Part shown: one piece after another, positions 26,071 to 34,219 of the stretch
Layout: each line of letters starts with the position of its first letter
Position numbering within the stretch: the stretch's first letter is position 1
NCBI GenBank assembly: GCA_041389885.1
Contig: JAWKRB010000021.1
Span: 62,001-126,000, forward strand
Source: JAWKRB01 sp041389885
Lineage (GTDB): Bacteria > Myxococcota_A > Polyangia > Polyangiales > Ga0077539
DNA: 64,000 nt
Reading direction: 5' to 3'
Position numbers and translations under genes: made by a program
Notes under the pieces: model-generated
The model's input: the letters and a program-made list of their open reading frames with translations, nothing else
Databases searched by the model: none
What the model was told of the DNA's origin: nothing

Positions 26071-27189
26071 TCAGGAGCTGCCCTCGCCCTGGTCCTCGTC
26101 GTCGACGGAGCCCAGGAGCTGGTTGACGCGGTAGATCACCCCGCCGAGCTCCTCGTGTTCAACCTGGATGCGGTGGTGGGGATTCCCGTTGATCACCTGC
26201 AGCAGCCCGTCTTCGATCTGCTCGATGGGCTTCTGGAGGTAGAGCGCGAGGTAGAGGTTGTACGCCGTCACCAGCAGCACCCCGAGGAGCGTCGCGAGGA
26301 GCACCGGGGCCGCGACGTCGGTCGCCGGCGCGCGGGCCTGCGTGAGGCTGCGGAGCACCACCGCGCCGCCGACCCGGCCGTCACTCGCGCCGGGCATGGG
26401 CATCGCGGCGAGGCGGTACTCCTGACCGCCCAGGGTGAGCGTGTGGCGCGTGCGCGCGCCGAAGAGGTTGGCGCCCTGCGCGCCGAGCCAGCGGCTGAGC
26501 TGCTCCTTCTCGGCCTGCTGCCCCACCGAGAGCGACTGCACCGTGAAGCGCTCGCCCTCGCGGAACACGTACCCCACGCCCACGCCCACGCGGCTCGCGT
26601 CGTTGCGCGCGGCGCTGTCGGCCGGGGTGAAGCCCACGAGGAGGGCGCCGCGGGGGTGCCCCTCGCCCATCACCGGGACCACCGCGACCTCGAACCAGCT
26701 CTGCTCGCTGTAGTGAATGTAGTCGCGCACCTTCGCGCCGCGAGGGCCCGTGAGCGCGCGCGCCACGGCGGGGAACTGCCCGCGGAGGTCGCGGTTCACG
26801 TCCTGGTTGCGCTCGACGTTGCGGGCGATCACCCGCCCCGCGTCGTCGATGACGGCCACGAGGTCGGCGGGGCGGTTACGCCCCGGGAGGCGCGCGTAGG
26901 CCCGCGCCTGCTGCTCGGCGAAGGCGAAGGCCGCGTCGCGGCGGGCGCTCTCGCTCTCCTGCGCGAAGACCGCCGCGAGCTCGGGAGACGCCGCGCCGAC
27001 CTCCACCGCGTCGAGGAGCGCCTCGCCGGCCTGATCGCGCACCGCCGCCAGGAGTTGCACGCCGCGGTCGACGGAGGGGTCGATGTCGACGACGAGCGCC
27101 TCGGCGGCGTTGTTGAACGCCAGCCTCCAACCCACCAGGCCGACGATGAGCACGGCGATGAGGTTTCCGATCAGCAGCTTCCAACGCAT
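26071..27189 (-). CDS. Membrane sensor-like protein with large periplasmic domain and short HAMP
   Basis: The ATG at 27189 (MRWKLLIGNL) gives 372 residues and begins a first membrane helix. About 270 extracytoplasmic residues follow with Cache/PAS-like features (DLVAVIDDAGRVIARN, WFEVAVVPVMGEG, GALLVGFTPADSAARND). A second helix (VAAPVLLATLLGVLLVTAYNL) comes next, then a short HAMP-like piece (LYLQKPIEQIEDGLLQVING). There is no enzymatic output. It probably senses a small ligand and acts on another protein. It precedes the HEAT-repeat gene on the same strand and diverges from the deacetylase gene at 27387. Confidence 0.75.
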   Translation of the reverse strand: MRWKLLIGNLIAVLIVGLVGWRLAFNNAAEALVVDIDPSVDRGVQLLAAVRDQAGEALLDAVEVGAASPELAAVFAQESESARRDAAFAFAEQQARAYARLPGRNRPADLVAVIDDAGRVIARNVERNQDVNRDLRGQFPAVARALTGPRGAKVRDYIHYSEQSWFEVAVVPVMGEGHPRGALLVGFTPADSAARNDASRVGVGVGYVFREGERFTVQSLSVGQQAEKEQLSRWLGAQGANLFGARTRHTLTLGGQEYRLAAMPMPGASDGRVGGAVVLRSLTQARAPATDVAAPVLLATLLGVLLVTAYNLYLALYLQKPIEQIEDGLLQVINGNPHHRIQVEHEELGGVIYRVNQLLGSVDDEDQGEGSS

Positions 27190-27386
27190 CCTAAGGCTCC
27201 GCTCCGGGGTGATGAGTACCCCATAGGACCAGGTGCCCGTCGTCGGTCTGAGAGAAGCTTCGCTCTCCCCTCGGACGATCCGCTGACCCCAGCGGAAACC
27301 CCCTGGCGCACGGCAGGCGATGGCGATACTGAACGTCGCAGGTAACACCCGCGTCGATCGCAGGTCAAGACGCACCTGGAGCCCTC

Positions 27387-28451
27387 ATGCACGGTGAATC
27401 TCGCAGCGCGGCGAGGATGATCGCGTACACCGACCCTCGCTTCGCCGAGCACGCGCCGCTCGGATTTCACCCCGAGCGCCCCGAACGCCTCGCCAGCGCC
27501 GAGCGGGGCCTCGCCCGGGCCCGGGGGTCGATCGCCGAGAGCGTCGACGGTGTGACCCGCAGCGCCACCCGCGAGGAGCTGGAGCGGGTGCACAGCCCGC
27601 GGCACCTCGACCGCCTCGAGTCGGTGCTCCTCGACCGCGGCGCGGGCTTTCTCGACGGGGACACCTACTACGGCCCGCACTCGCGCCGGGCGGCCTGGCT
27701 CGCGGCGGGCTCGGGCTGCGCGATGGTCGAGGCGCTGCTGCGCGGCGAGGCCGACGTGGGCGTGCTCCTCGCGCGCCCGCCGGGGCACCACGCGACCCGC
27801 GACCGGGCGATGGGCTTCTGCCTGCTCAACAACATCGCCGTGGCCGCCGCGCACGCGCGCTTCCTGGGCGCGCGCCGCGTCGCCGTGGTCGACTGGGACG
27901 TGCACCACGGCAACGGCACGCAAGACATCTTCTACGCCGACCCCTCGGTGCTCTTCGTCTCGCTCCACGAGTCGCCGCTCTACCCCGACAGCGGGTTCAC
28001 CCAGGAGCTCGGCGAGGGCGACGGCCGGGGGACGACCGTGAACATCCCCCTCCCCGCGGGCAGCGACGGCGGCGCCTACGCCCTGGCCTTCGAGCGCGTG
28101 GTGCTCCCGGTGCTGCACGAGTGGGCGCCCGACCTGCTGCTGATCTCCGCGGGCTTCGACGCCCACGCCCGCGACCCCCTCGCGAACATGCGCCTCGAGG
28201 AGCCCGACTACCGCTGGATGGCCGCGCGGCTCCGCGAGGTGGCCGCCGCGCACGGCGCGGGGCGCGTGGGGATGTTCCTCGAGGGCGGGTATGACCTGGG
28301 CGCGCTGGAGCGCAGCGTCGAGGCGGCGGCGCTCGGGCTGATGTCGCCCTACCCCCGCAAGCACCCGCGCTCCAGCGACGAGGCCAGCACCGAGGCCGCG
28401 CTCTACCGCGTCGTCGCCGCCCAGCGCCCGTACTGGAAGCACCTTCGCTGA
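27387..28451 (+). CDS. Histone deacetylase family protein (zinc amidohydrolase)
   Basis: A GGAG site stands before the ATG at 27387; a second ATG at 27417 (MIAYTDPR) is possible. The 354 residues show the arginase/deacetylase fold: HPERPERL, PPGHHATRD (H134, H135), GFCLLNNIAVAA, VDWDVHHGNGTQD (zinc ligands D171 and H173), ISAGFDAH (zinc Asp) and FLEGGYDL with the transition-state Tyr replaced in context by the class II pattern. It removes acyl groups from lysine, polyamines or a small metabolite. In bacteria these enzymes serve acetoin or polyamine metabolism as well as protein deacetylation, and the context does not decide. Confidence 0.92.
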   Translation: MHGESRSAARMIAYTDPRFAEHAPLGFHPERPERLASAERGLARARGSIAESVDGVTRSATREELERVHSPRHLDRLESVLLDRGAGFLDGDTYYGPHSRRAAWLAAGSGCAMVEALLRGEADVGVLLARPPGHHATRDRAMGFCLLNNIAVAAAHARFLGARRVAVVDWDVHHGNGTQDIFYADPSVLFVSLHESPLYPDSGFTQELGEGDGRGTTVNIPLPAGSDGGAYALAFERVVLPVLHEWAPDLLLISAGFDAHARDPLANMRLEEPDYRWMAARLREVAAAHGAGRVGMFLEGGYDLGALERSVEAAALGLMSPYPRKHPRSSDEASTEAALYRVVAAQRPYWKHLR

Positions 28452-28455
28452 CACC

Positions 28456-28480
28456 GATCTCCCTGCGCCGCAGGGGGATC
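28456..28480. terminator. 11-bp hairpin between convergent genes
   Basis: GATCTCCCTGC at 28456-28466 pairs with 28470-28480 across a 3-base loop, with one G-U pair. It sits between the deacetylase stop (28451) and the stop of the convergent lipoprotein gene (28483), so it probably ends transcription from both sides. Confidence 0.55.
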
Positions 28481-28482
28481 GA

Positions 28483-29775
28483 TCACATCCCGCGGAGGGC
28501 GTTGCGGAGCCAGACGATCTTCCACGACCCCGCGAAGCCGGCCATGAGCCAGGGGTCGCGGGCCATGAGGGCGCGGGTGATGGTCCCGGCGCGGTTGTAG
28601 TCGGCGCCGCCGGTGAGCATCACGTAGGCGCCGCCGCCGGGGGCCTCGCGCACGTCCCAGCGGTGGGAGACGTCGGCGAAGTCACCGCTCAGACCGACGT
28701 GCCGCACGACGAAGCCCTCAGACTCGACGCGCTGCTCGCCCTCGAGCCGCACCAGCGGGTTCTCCACCACCGAGCGGAACCGCGTGCTCCCCGCGGGGTC
28801 GCCGGGCTGCGAGGGGATCACCTCGACCTCGCGCATCGAGCCCCACACCGATCCGTAGTGCGCGACGTCGTTCAGCCGCGCGAGCACCCGCTGCGGCGAG
28901 GCGTCGGTGTGCCCCGCGACGGTGACCTGCACCACCGCGCCCTCGGCGTTGAGCCGCGTCGAGACCACCGTCGCCTCGCGAGAGAGCGCGAGCCACGGGC
29001 CGTCTTCGGGGGGGCTGAGCTCGCCCGGCGCGGCGATGCCCTCGGCGGGGCGCGCCGCCGTCGCGAGGCCCGCGACGATCTCCGCGCGGCGCGAGGCGCC
29101 GAGGGCGAGCACGGTGTCGACGGAGATGTTCATCCCCGCGATGGCCGCGGGCGAGCGCCGCGCGACGAGGCGCAGGAGCCAGTGACCCTGCGAGGGGTCG
29201 CCCCAGGTCGAGAGCCCGATCACGGTGCCGCCCTCGTCGGGTACGATGTCCCAGCGCGACGCGCCGGGGCCGATCTCAGACTCGATGACGTCGACGTCGA
29301 CCCGACGCGGAGAGGCCGAGCGCATCGCGCAGAGCGCGGTCACGTCGAAGAGCGGCGCGGCGACGTGAAAGCGAAAGCCGGTGCGGTTGGCGTGCCGCGA
29401 CAGCACGTCGACGCCGCGGAGGATCGGCATGAAGGTCCCGTACTCCCCCGGCGTGGTGATCACCCGGTGCACGACCTCGGGGGGCGCGGCGCTGCGGGTC
29501 ACGAAGGTGATCCTGGCGTCGCGCCCGCCGTCGGGGTTTCGCACGAGGGAGGCGGGGCCGCGCGCGAGGAGCGGGCGCAGGGCCGCGAGGTCCGTGGGAG
29601 AGAGCCCCGTGAGCGTGGGCGACTCGGCCGGGGGCGCGGCGGGGGGCGGCGCGTCTCGCTCGCTCGCGGTCGGCGACGCGACGCGCGCGGGCGCGGGCGA
29701 CGACGCGCGCTGGGTGGCGCAGGCGCAGAGCGCGGCCGCGAGCGCGACGGTCTTGACGGAGCCGCGTGGGTTCAT
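28483..29775 (-). CDS. Lipoprotein with two SRPBCC (START-like) domains
   Basis: The ATG at 29775 (MNPRGSVKTV) gives 430 residues and a signal ending in ALCAC, with Cys17 or Cys19 lipidated. After an Ala/Pro linker, two domains resemble the polyketide-cyclase/START helix-grip fold: RSAAPPEVVHRVITTPGEYG and HTDASPQRVLARLNDVAHYG, each followed by alternating strands and a C-terminal helix. Such folds bind hydrophobic ligands, which would suit a periplasmic lipid or fatty-acid carrier. Its start codon overlaps that of the divergent acyl-CoA synthetase frame (see the finding at 29773), so the two genes may share control. Confidence 0.72.
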   Translation of the reverse strand: MNPRGSVKTVALAAALCACATQRASSPAPARVASPTASERDAPPPAAPPAESPTLTGLSPTDLAALRPLLARGPASLVRNPDGGRDARITFVTRSAAPPEVVHRVITTPGEYGTFMPILRGVDVLSRHANRTGFRFHVAAPLFDVTALCAMRSASPRRVDVDVIESEIGPGASRWDIVPDEGGTVIGLSTWGDPSQGHWLLRLVARRSPAAIAGMNISVDTVLALGASRRAEIVAGLATAARPAEGIAAPGELSPPEDGPWLALSREATVVSTRLNAEGAVVQVTVAGHTDASPQRVLARLNDVAHYGSVWGSMREVEVIPSQPGDPAGSTRFRSVVENPLVRLEGEQRVESEGFVVRHVGLSGDFADVSHRWDVREAPGGGAYVMLTGGADYNRAGTITRALMARDPWLMAGFAGSWKIVWLRNALRGM

Positions 29776-29791
29776 GGCAAAGCAATCGGTC

Positions 29792-31456
29792 ATGCTGCGT
29801 GAACGCGCAAGGGCCGTGGGTGAGTGGGCGGGGGTGCTCTCGCGCGTCGCGCTCCGCAGCGGGCTCGTGGGGCACGCGAGCCCCCGCGGCCTCGCCGTGG
29901 GCGCGCGGCAGCTCTTGCAGGGGCGCGCGGGGCTCTCGGCGATCTTTCGCCTGCGGGGGGTCACCGACGGCGACCGCCCCGCGCTGATCCAAGACGGCCG
30001 CGCGCTCACCTACGCCGAGGTCGACGGGCGCATCGACCGCCTCGCGACGGGGCTCCTCGGCCTCGGGCTGCGCCCCAAGGACGCCGCCGCCGTGCTGCTC
30101 TGGAACCGCCCGGAGTTCTTCGAGGTCGAGTCGGCCATGGCGCGCATCGGCGGCGCCGCGGTGAGCCTCTCGTGGCGCAGCACCGCGGCGGAGCTGGAGT
30201 ACCTGCTCAACCACTCCGGCGCCCGCGCGGTGTTCTTCGAGGCCGCGCTCTGGCCTGCGCTCGAAGAGGCGCTGCGCGCGTGCCCGAAGATCGCCCGCGA
30301 GCGCTGCGTCGCGCTGGGCGAGTCGGTGCCGGGGACGCGCACCTACGAGAGCCTCCTCGCCGACCGGGTCGGCCCGATGCCCGAGGCCGACGAGGGGAGC
30401 GTGGTGATCTACACCTCGGGCACCACCGGGCGCCCCAAGGGGGCGGTGCGGCGCTTCGGCTCCGCGCAGGTGCTGGCCTTCACCGCCTTTCTCGACCGCT
30501 GCCCCCTCACCCGCTGGGACCGCCACCTCTGCGTGTGCCCGCTCTATCACTCGACGGCCCTGGGCTTCGCGGGCATGTCGTTGATGACCGGCGGCGCGGT
30601 GATCCTCGAGCGCGACTTCGACGCCTCGCGCTTCTTGCGCACGGTGGAGCGCGAGGCGATCACCACCACGGCGATCGTGCCCACGATGCTGCACCGGCTC
30701 ATGGCCCTCGACCCCGACGAGCTCGACGCCCGGCGCGCGCCCTCGCTGCGCGCGATCATTTGCGGCGGCGCCGCGATGCCGCCCGCCCTCTGCGCGAGGA
30801 CGCTCGCGCGCTTCGGCCCGACGCTCTACAACTTCTACGGATCCACCGAGACCGGCCTGGTGTGCGTCGCCACGCCCGAAGACCTCGCGGCGTCACCCGG
30901 CACCATCGGTCGGCCGCTGCACGGCGTCGAGGTGCGGCTCCTCGACGAGGGCGGCGCGCCGGTCGCGCGGGGCGAGGTGGGCGAGCTCTACGCGCGCAAC
31001 CTGATGCTGGTCGAGGGCTACCACGCCGACGAGGGCGCCACGCGCTCGTCGATGCGCGACGGGTTCTTCAGCGTGGGCGACCTCGCCACGGTCGACGCCG
31101 CGGGGCGCTACAGCATCGTGGGCCGGCGCCGCGACATGGTGATCTCCGGGGGCGTGAACATCTACCCCGTCGAGGTCGAGGACGTGATCGAGTCGCACCC
31201 CGACGTCGCGCAGGTCGCGGTGGTGGGGGTGGCCGACGCGGAGTGGGGCGAGCGGCTGCGGGCCTTCGTGGTGCTGCGCGAGGGCGCCTCGGCCGACACC
31301 GACGCGGGCGCGCTGCGGGCGTGGTGCAGGGCGAGGCTCTCGGGGCCCAAGGCGCCGCGGGAGTGGGTCTTCGTGCCCTCGCTGCCGAGCAACCCGACGG
31401 GCAAGGTGCTCAAGCGCGAGCTGCGAGACTGGGACGGCGCGGTCACGAAGCTCTGA
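29792..31456 (+). CDS. Acyl-CoA synthetase (AMP-forming, fadD/caiC type)
   Basis: From the ATG at 29792 it is 554 residues. The adenylate-forming motifs are complete: VVIYTSGTTGRPKGA, NFYGSTETG, DGFFSVGDLA, GRRRDMVISGGVNIYPVEVE and PSNPTGKVLKREL with the catalytic Lys. It activates a fatty or other carboxylic acid with CoA. A slightly earlier ATG at 29774 would overlap the start codon of the divergent gene, and the open frame reaches further upstream only as a shadow. The N-terminal 60 residues (LSRVALRSGLVGHASPRGLA) are a helical extension seen in some long-chain synthetases. Pairing with an SRPBCC lipoprotein hints at lipid handling. Confidence 0.9.
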   Translation: MLRERARAVGEWAGVLSRVALRSGLVGHASPRGLAVGARQLLQGRAGLSAIFRLRGVTDGDRPALIQDGRALTYAEVDGRIDRLATGLLGLGLRPKDAAAVLLWNRPEFFEVESAMARIGGAAVSLSWRSTAAELEYLLNHSGARAVFFEAALWPALEEALRACPKIARERCVALGESVPGTRTYESLLADRVGPMPEADEGSVVIYTSGTTGRPKGAVRRFGSAQVLAFTAFLDRCPLTRWDRHLCVCPLYHSTALGFAGMSLMTGGAVILERDFDASRFLRTVEREAITTTAIVPTMLHRLMALDPDELDARRAPSLRAIICGGAAMPPALCARTLARFGPTLYNFYGSTETGLVCVATPEDLAASPGTIGRPLHGVEVRLLDEGGAPVARGEVGELYARNLMLVEGYHADEGATRSSMRDGFFSVGDLATVDAAGRYSIVGRRRDMVISGGVNIYPVEVEDVIESHPDVAQVAVVGVADAEWGERLRAFVVLREGASADTDAGALRAWCRARLSGPKAPREWVFVPSLPSNPTGKVLKRELRDWDGAVTKL

Positions 31457-31556
31457 GCGCCGCTCGATCTCCCACGATCATCGCAGTGACCACCTCCCGC
31501 GGTCGAGAACCCGGGGATTCCTTGCGGTGGCACTCTGTGTGAATATCGGAGGTGGC

Positions 31557-32516
31557 ATGACGAACGCGAGCGCTCGACCGATTCGTTGGCACGCCGGCTT
31601 CGGCGCATGGCTCGCGCTGGCGGTGGTGGGCTGCGGCGCCGAGGCCGACGAAGACTACGGCGTGTCGTCGCAGCTCGTGTCAGACCTCACCGTGGGTGGA
31701 CACTACTGCCCCACGCGCGGCGAGATCGCGGGGCGAAACTTTCCCCCCGACAACGTGTACTACGCGACGACCTTCGGGGGCGGCACCGACGGTCAGCGCA
31801 TGGCCTGCGGGGGCTACGCCGACGGCCGCTGGCTCTACCTCGCCGACTCGTGGCGCTTCGGCTGCGGCAGCAAGGTGAAGCTCACCAACCCCCGCAACGG
31901 CCGCTGGTGCGTCGCGCAGGTGGCCGACGTGGGGCCGAACATCTGCGTCGAGCGCGCGGCGGGGCGGCCGGTCATCGACGCCTCCCCCGCGGTCACCCGG
32001 GAGCTCTACGGGCGCAGCGGGATGGGCTGGTCTGACCGGGTCCCGATGGTGGCCGAGCGGGTGGCGACCTCGACGCCGCTGGGCTGCGGCGGCCCCGCCG
32101 ACAGCGTGACGCCGCCGGTGTCGTCGAGCCCGACGCGCTGCTACAGCAGCACCCTGGGCCGCGACGTCGAGCCGCTCACCTGCCTCCAGAGCCGCCTCGA
32201 CGACGTCTGGTACCAGTGCGTCGCCGGGAGCTGGCGGCGCGACAACGGCATCCCCTCGACGCGGCGCGGCCCCGGCGGCGCCTGCGAGCCGTACATCGCC
32301 CGCGAGAACCACCAGGCCAACACCTCGTCGTCGATGCCCACGGCGCGCTGCTTCAGCATGACCTACAACCGCGAGTACACCGGCGCGGTGTGCCTCCAGA
32401 GCCGCTTCGACGACCTCTGGTACCAGTGCACGAACATCGGCTGGGTCACCGACCGCAGCATCGGCCCGTCGCGCAGCGGCCCCGCGGGCATGTGCAGCCT
32501 GTACGTCCCGCGCTGA
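31557..32516 (+). CDS. Lipoprotein with RlpA-like double-psi barrel and duplicated 4-Cys module
   Basis: A strong GGAGG site stands before the ATG at 31557; 319 residues follow. The lipoprotein signal ends LALAVVGC (Cys26). Residues about 55 to 185 resemble the RlpA/expansin double-psi barrel: KLTNPRNGRWCVAQVADVGP and GRPVIDASPAVTRELYG. RlpA-type barrels cleave or bind peptidoglycan glycan strands. Two tandem modules of 57 residues follow, each with C, then CLQSR, DDVWYQC or DDLWYQC, a Trp, P-R-x-GP-x-G-x-C and a final Y. The modules are clearly duplicates and may bind carbohydrate. The start of another frame at 31527 has no ribosome site. Confidence 0.8.
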   Translation: MTNASARPIRWHAGFGAWLALAVVGCGAEADEDYGVSSQLVSDLTVGGHYCPTRGEIAGRNFPPDNVYYATTFGGGTDGQRMACGGYADGRWLYLADSWRFGCGSKVKLTNPRNGRWCVAQVADVGPNICVERAAGRPVIDASPAVTRELYGRSGMGWSDRVPMVAERVATSTPLGCGGPADSVTPPVSSSPTRCYSSTLGRDVEPLTCLQSRLDDVWYQCVAGSWRRDNGIPSTRRGPGGACEPYIARENHQANTSSSMPTARCFSMTYNREYTGAVCLQSRFDDLWYQCTNIGWVTDRSIGPSRSGPAGMCSLYVPR

Positions 32517-32520
32517 CGCG

Positions 32521-33756
32521 CTACGCCTTCTCGGCCGCCTCGCGAAAGATCGACTGCGCCATGAGGCTGGTCTCTTCGCGCGCCCGCTCCTCGTTGACCT
32601 CGCGGTAGACCGCGCGCACGACGGGGTCCTTCGGCGCGGCGTCCATCGCGAACTGCGCGAGGGAGCCCGCGAGCTCGGAGCGCCCCTGGAGCATCGCCAC
32701 CCGCGCCCGCTCGGCCAGCACCGCGGCGCCCCCGGCGGCGTCGCAGAGGGCCGCCGAGAGCTCGGCGTCGCGGGGGGGCTTGAGGCGCGCGGGGTTGCCG
32801 TCCCACCACCCGCCGTAGAGCCGCCAGAGGTTGCGCACGATGAACTGGGGGTCGTCGTAGACGGGCCGGAGGTACGGGCGGTGCAGCAGCGCCGCGGGCG
32901 GGCGCACCGCGCGGAGCACCTCGTCGAGGGTCGCGCCGGAGTTCATCGCGCGGAGGGTCTGCTCGACGAGCGACTCCAGCAGCGCGGCGGTCTCGGTGAG
33001 GGCCTGGCGCACCCGCTGCGCGCCGAGGATCGGCGGGCCGTGGCCGGGGAAGAGCCGCTCGGCGCCGAGGGCGTCCATCTTGCGCAGCGCCGCGGCCCAC
33101 TCGCGGGGGTAGCGCTGCACCTTCTGGGGGTTGCCGCAGTTGGGCGAGGCCCAGATGAAGAGATCCCCGGTGTAGATCGCCCTCGCGTCGGGGACCCACG
33201 CCCAGAGGTGGTCGTCGGTCTCGCCGCGGTCGTGAAAGAGCGCCACCTCGCGCCCGCCGACGCGCAGGGTCATGCGGTCTTCGAAGGTCACGTCGGGGTC
33301 GCGAAAGTGCTCGGGGAACATCGGCGCCGGGAGCCGAAACTGCCGGCGGTTGATGTGCCCGTTGTACCCGCTCGTGAGTCGGTACCGCGCGAAGCGGTCG
33401 AGCACGGCGCGGTGGGCGACGACGGTGACCGCGCGGCCCTGCGCCCGCGACTCGTCCTCGAAGGGCGCGACGCCGAACACGTGGTCCACGTGGCCGTGCG
33501 TGTACACCGCGGTGTGCGCGAGGCGCGGGGACCACCCCCGCACGAGCGCGTGCACCGCGCCGGCGTGAAAGGGCGAGCTCGTGTCGACGAGCACCAGGCC
33601 GTCGTCGGTGTCGAGCGCGAGCACGTTCGAGAACGCGCACACGAAGGCCAGGCGCCCGTCCATCGGCGCGATGCCCGGGCTCAAGAGCTCTGGGCGCATC
33701 GTGGCGTGGTCGACCTCGCCGCTCCACGCCCGCTCGGCGTACTCGAGAACGTTCAT
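32521..33756 (-). CDS. Metallo-beta-lactamase-fold hydrolase related to alkyl sulfatases
   Basis: The 411-residue protein has the zinc motif THGHVDH (T86 to H92), FPGHGPP for a later His, and DRGETDDHLW. The C-terminal part has the dimerisation signature NLWRLYGGWWDGNPARLKP, typical of alkyl-sulfatase-like enzymes, and a helical tail. There is no signal peptide, so unlike secreted SDS hydrolases it should be cytoplasmic. The substrate cannot be fixed; many relatives hydrolyse sulfate esters or thioesters. It lies seven bases behind rpiB, at the end of the acpP-fabF operon. Confidence 0.85.
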   Translation of the reverse strand: MNVLEYAERAWSGEVDHATMRPELLSPGIAPMDGRLAFVCAFSNVLALDTDDGLVLVDTSSPFHAGAVHALVRGWSPRLAHTAVYTHGHVDHVFGVAPFEDESRAQGRAVTVVAHRAVLDRFARYRLTSGYNGHINRRQFRLPAPMFPEHFRDPDVTFEDRMTLRVGGREVALFHDRGETDDHLWAWVPDARAIYTGDLFIWASPNCGNPQKVQRYPREWAAALRKMDALGAERLFPGHGPPILGAQRVRQALTETAALLESLVEQTLRAMNSGATLDEVLRAVRPPAALLHRPYLRPVYDDPQFIVRNLWRLYGGWWDGNPARLKPPRDAELSAALCDAAGGAAVLAERARVAMLQGRSELAGSLAQFAMDAAPKDPVVRAVYREVNEERAREETSLMAQSIFREAAEKA

Positions 33757-33763
33757 CGGGACC

Positions 33764-34195
33764 TCAGGGGTTGTCGATCTTGGCCACGCGGTCGGCGTGC
33801 CGGCCGCCCTCGAAGGCGCCCGAGATGAACGCCTCGAGGGTCGCCTCGGCGAAGCCCTCGCCCACCACCCGCGCGCCCAGGGCGAGCACGTTGGCGTCGT
33901 TGTGCGCCCGCGCCATCGCCGCGGAGTAGGGCTCGTGGCAGAGCGCCGCGCGGGCGCCGGGGTGGCGGTTCACGGCGATGCTGATGCCGATGCCGCTGCC
34001 GCAGACCACCACGCCGCGCTCGAAGTCGCCGCGCCCGATGGCCTGGCCGACGGCGTGTCCGTAGTCGGGGTAGTCGGCCCGCTCGGGCGCGTGAACGCCC
34101 AGGTCAGTCACCTCGAAGCCCTTGCGCTGCAGCCACTCCCGCACGCGCTCCTTCAGCGCGAAGCCCGCGTGGTCGCTCGCGATCACCCAACGCAT
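33764..34195 (-). CDS. rpiB: Ribose-5-phosphate isomerase B
   Basis: The 143-residue RpiB/LacB protein has IASDHAGFALKE, the catalytic Cys in VVVCGSGIGISIAVNR, and HNDANVLALGARV. It interconverts ribose 5-phosphate and ribulose 5-phosphate. The ATG at 34195 is seven bases from an AGGTGA site; a GTG three bases earlier is possible. It is in line with fabF, 24 bases downstream, and in many high-GC genomes rpiB sits in such housekeeping runs. Confidence 0.95.
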   Translation of the reverse strand: MRWVIASDHAGFALKERVREWLQRKGFEVTDLGVHAPERADYPDYGHAVGQAIGRGDFERGVVVCGSGIGISIAVNRHPGARAALCHEPYSAAMARAHNDANVLALGARVVGEGFAEATLEAFISGAFEGGRHADRVAKIDNP

Positions 34196-34219
34196 CACCG
34201 GATCACCTCTACCGAAGTC

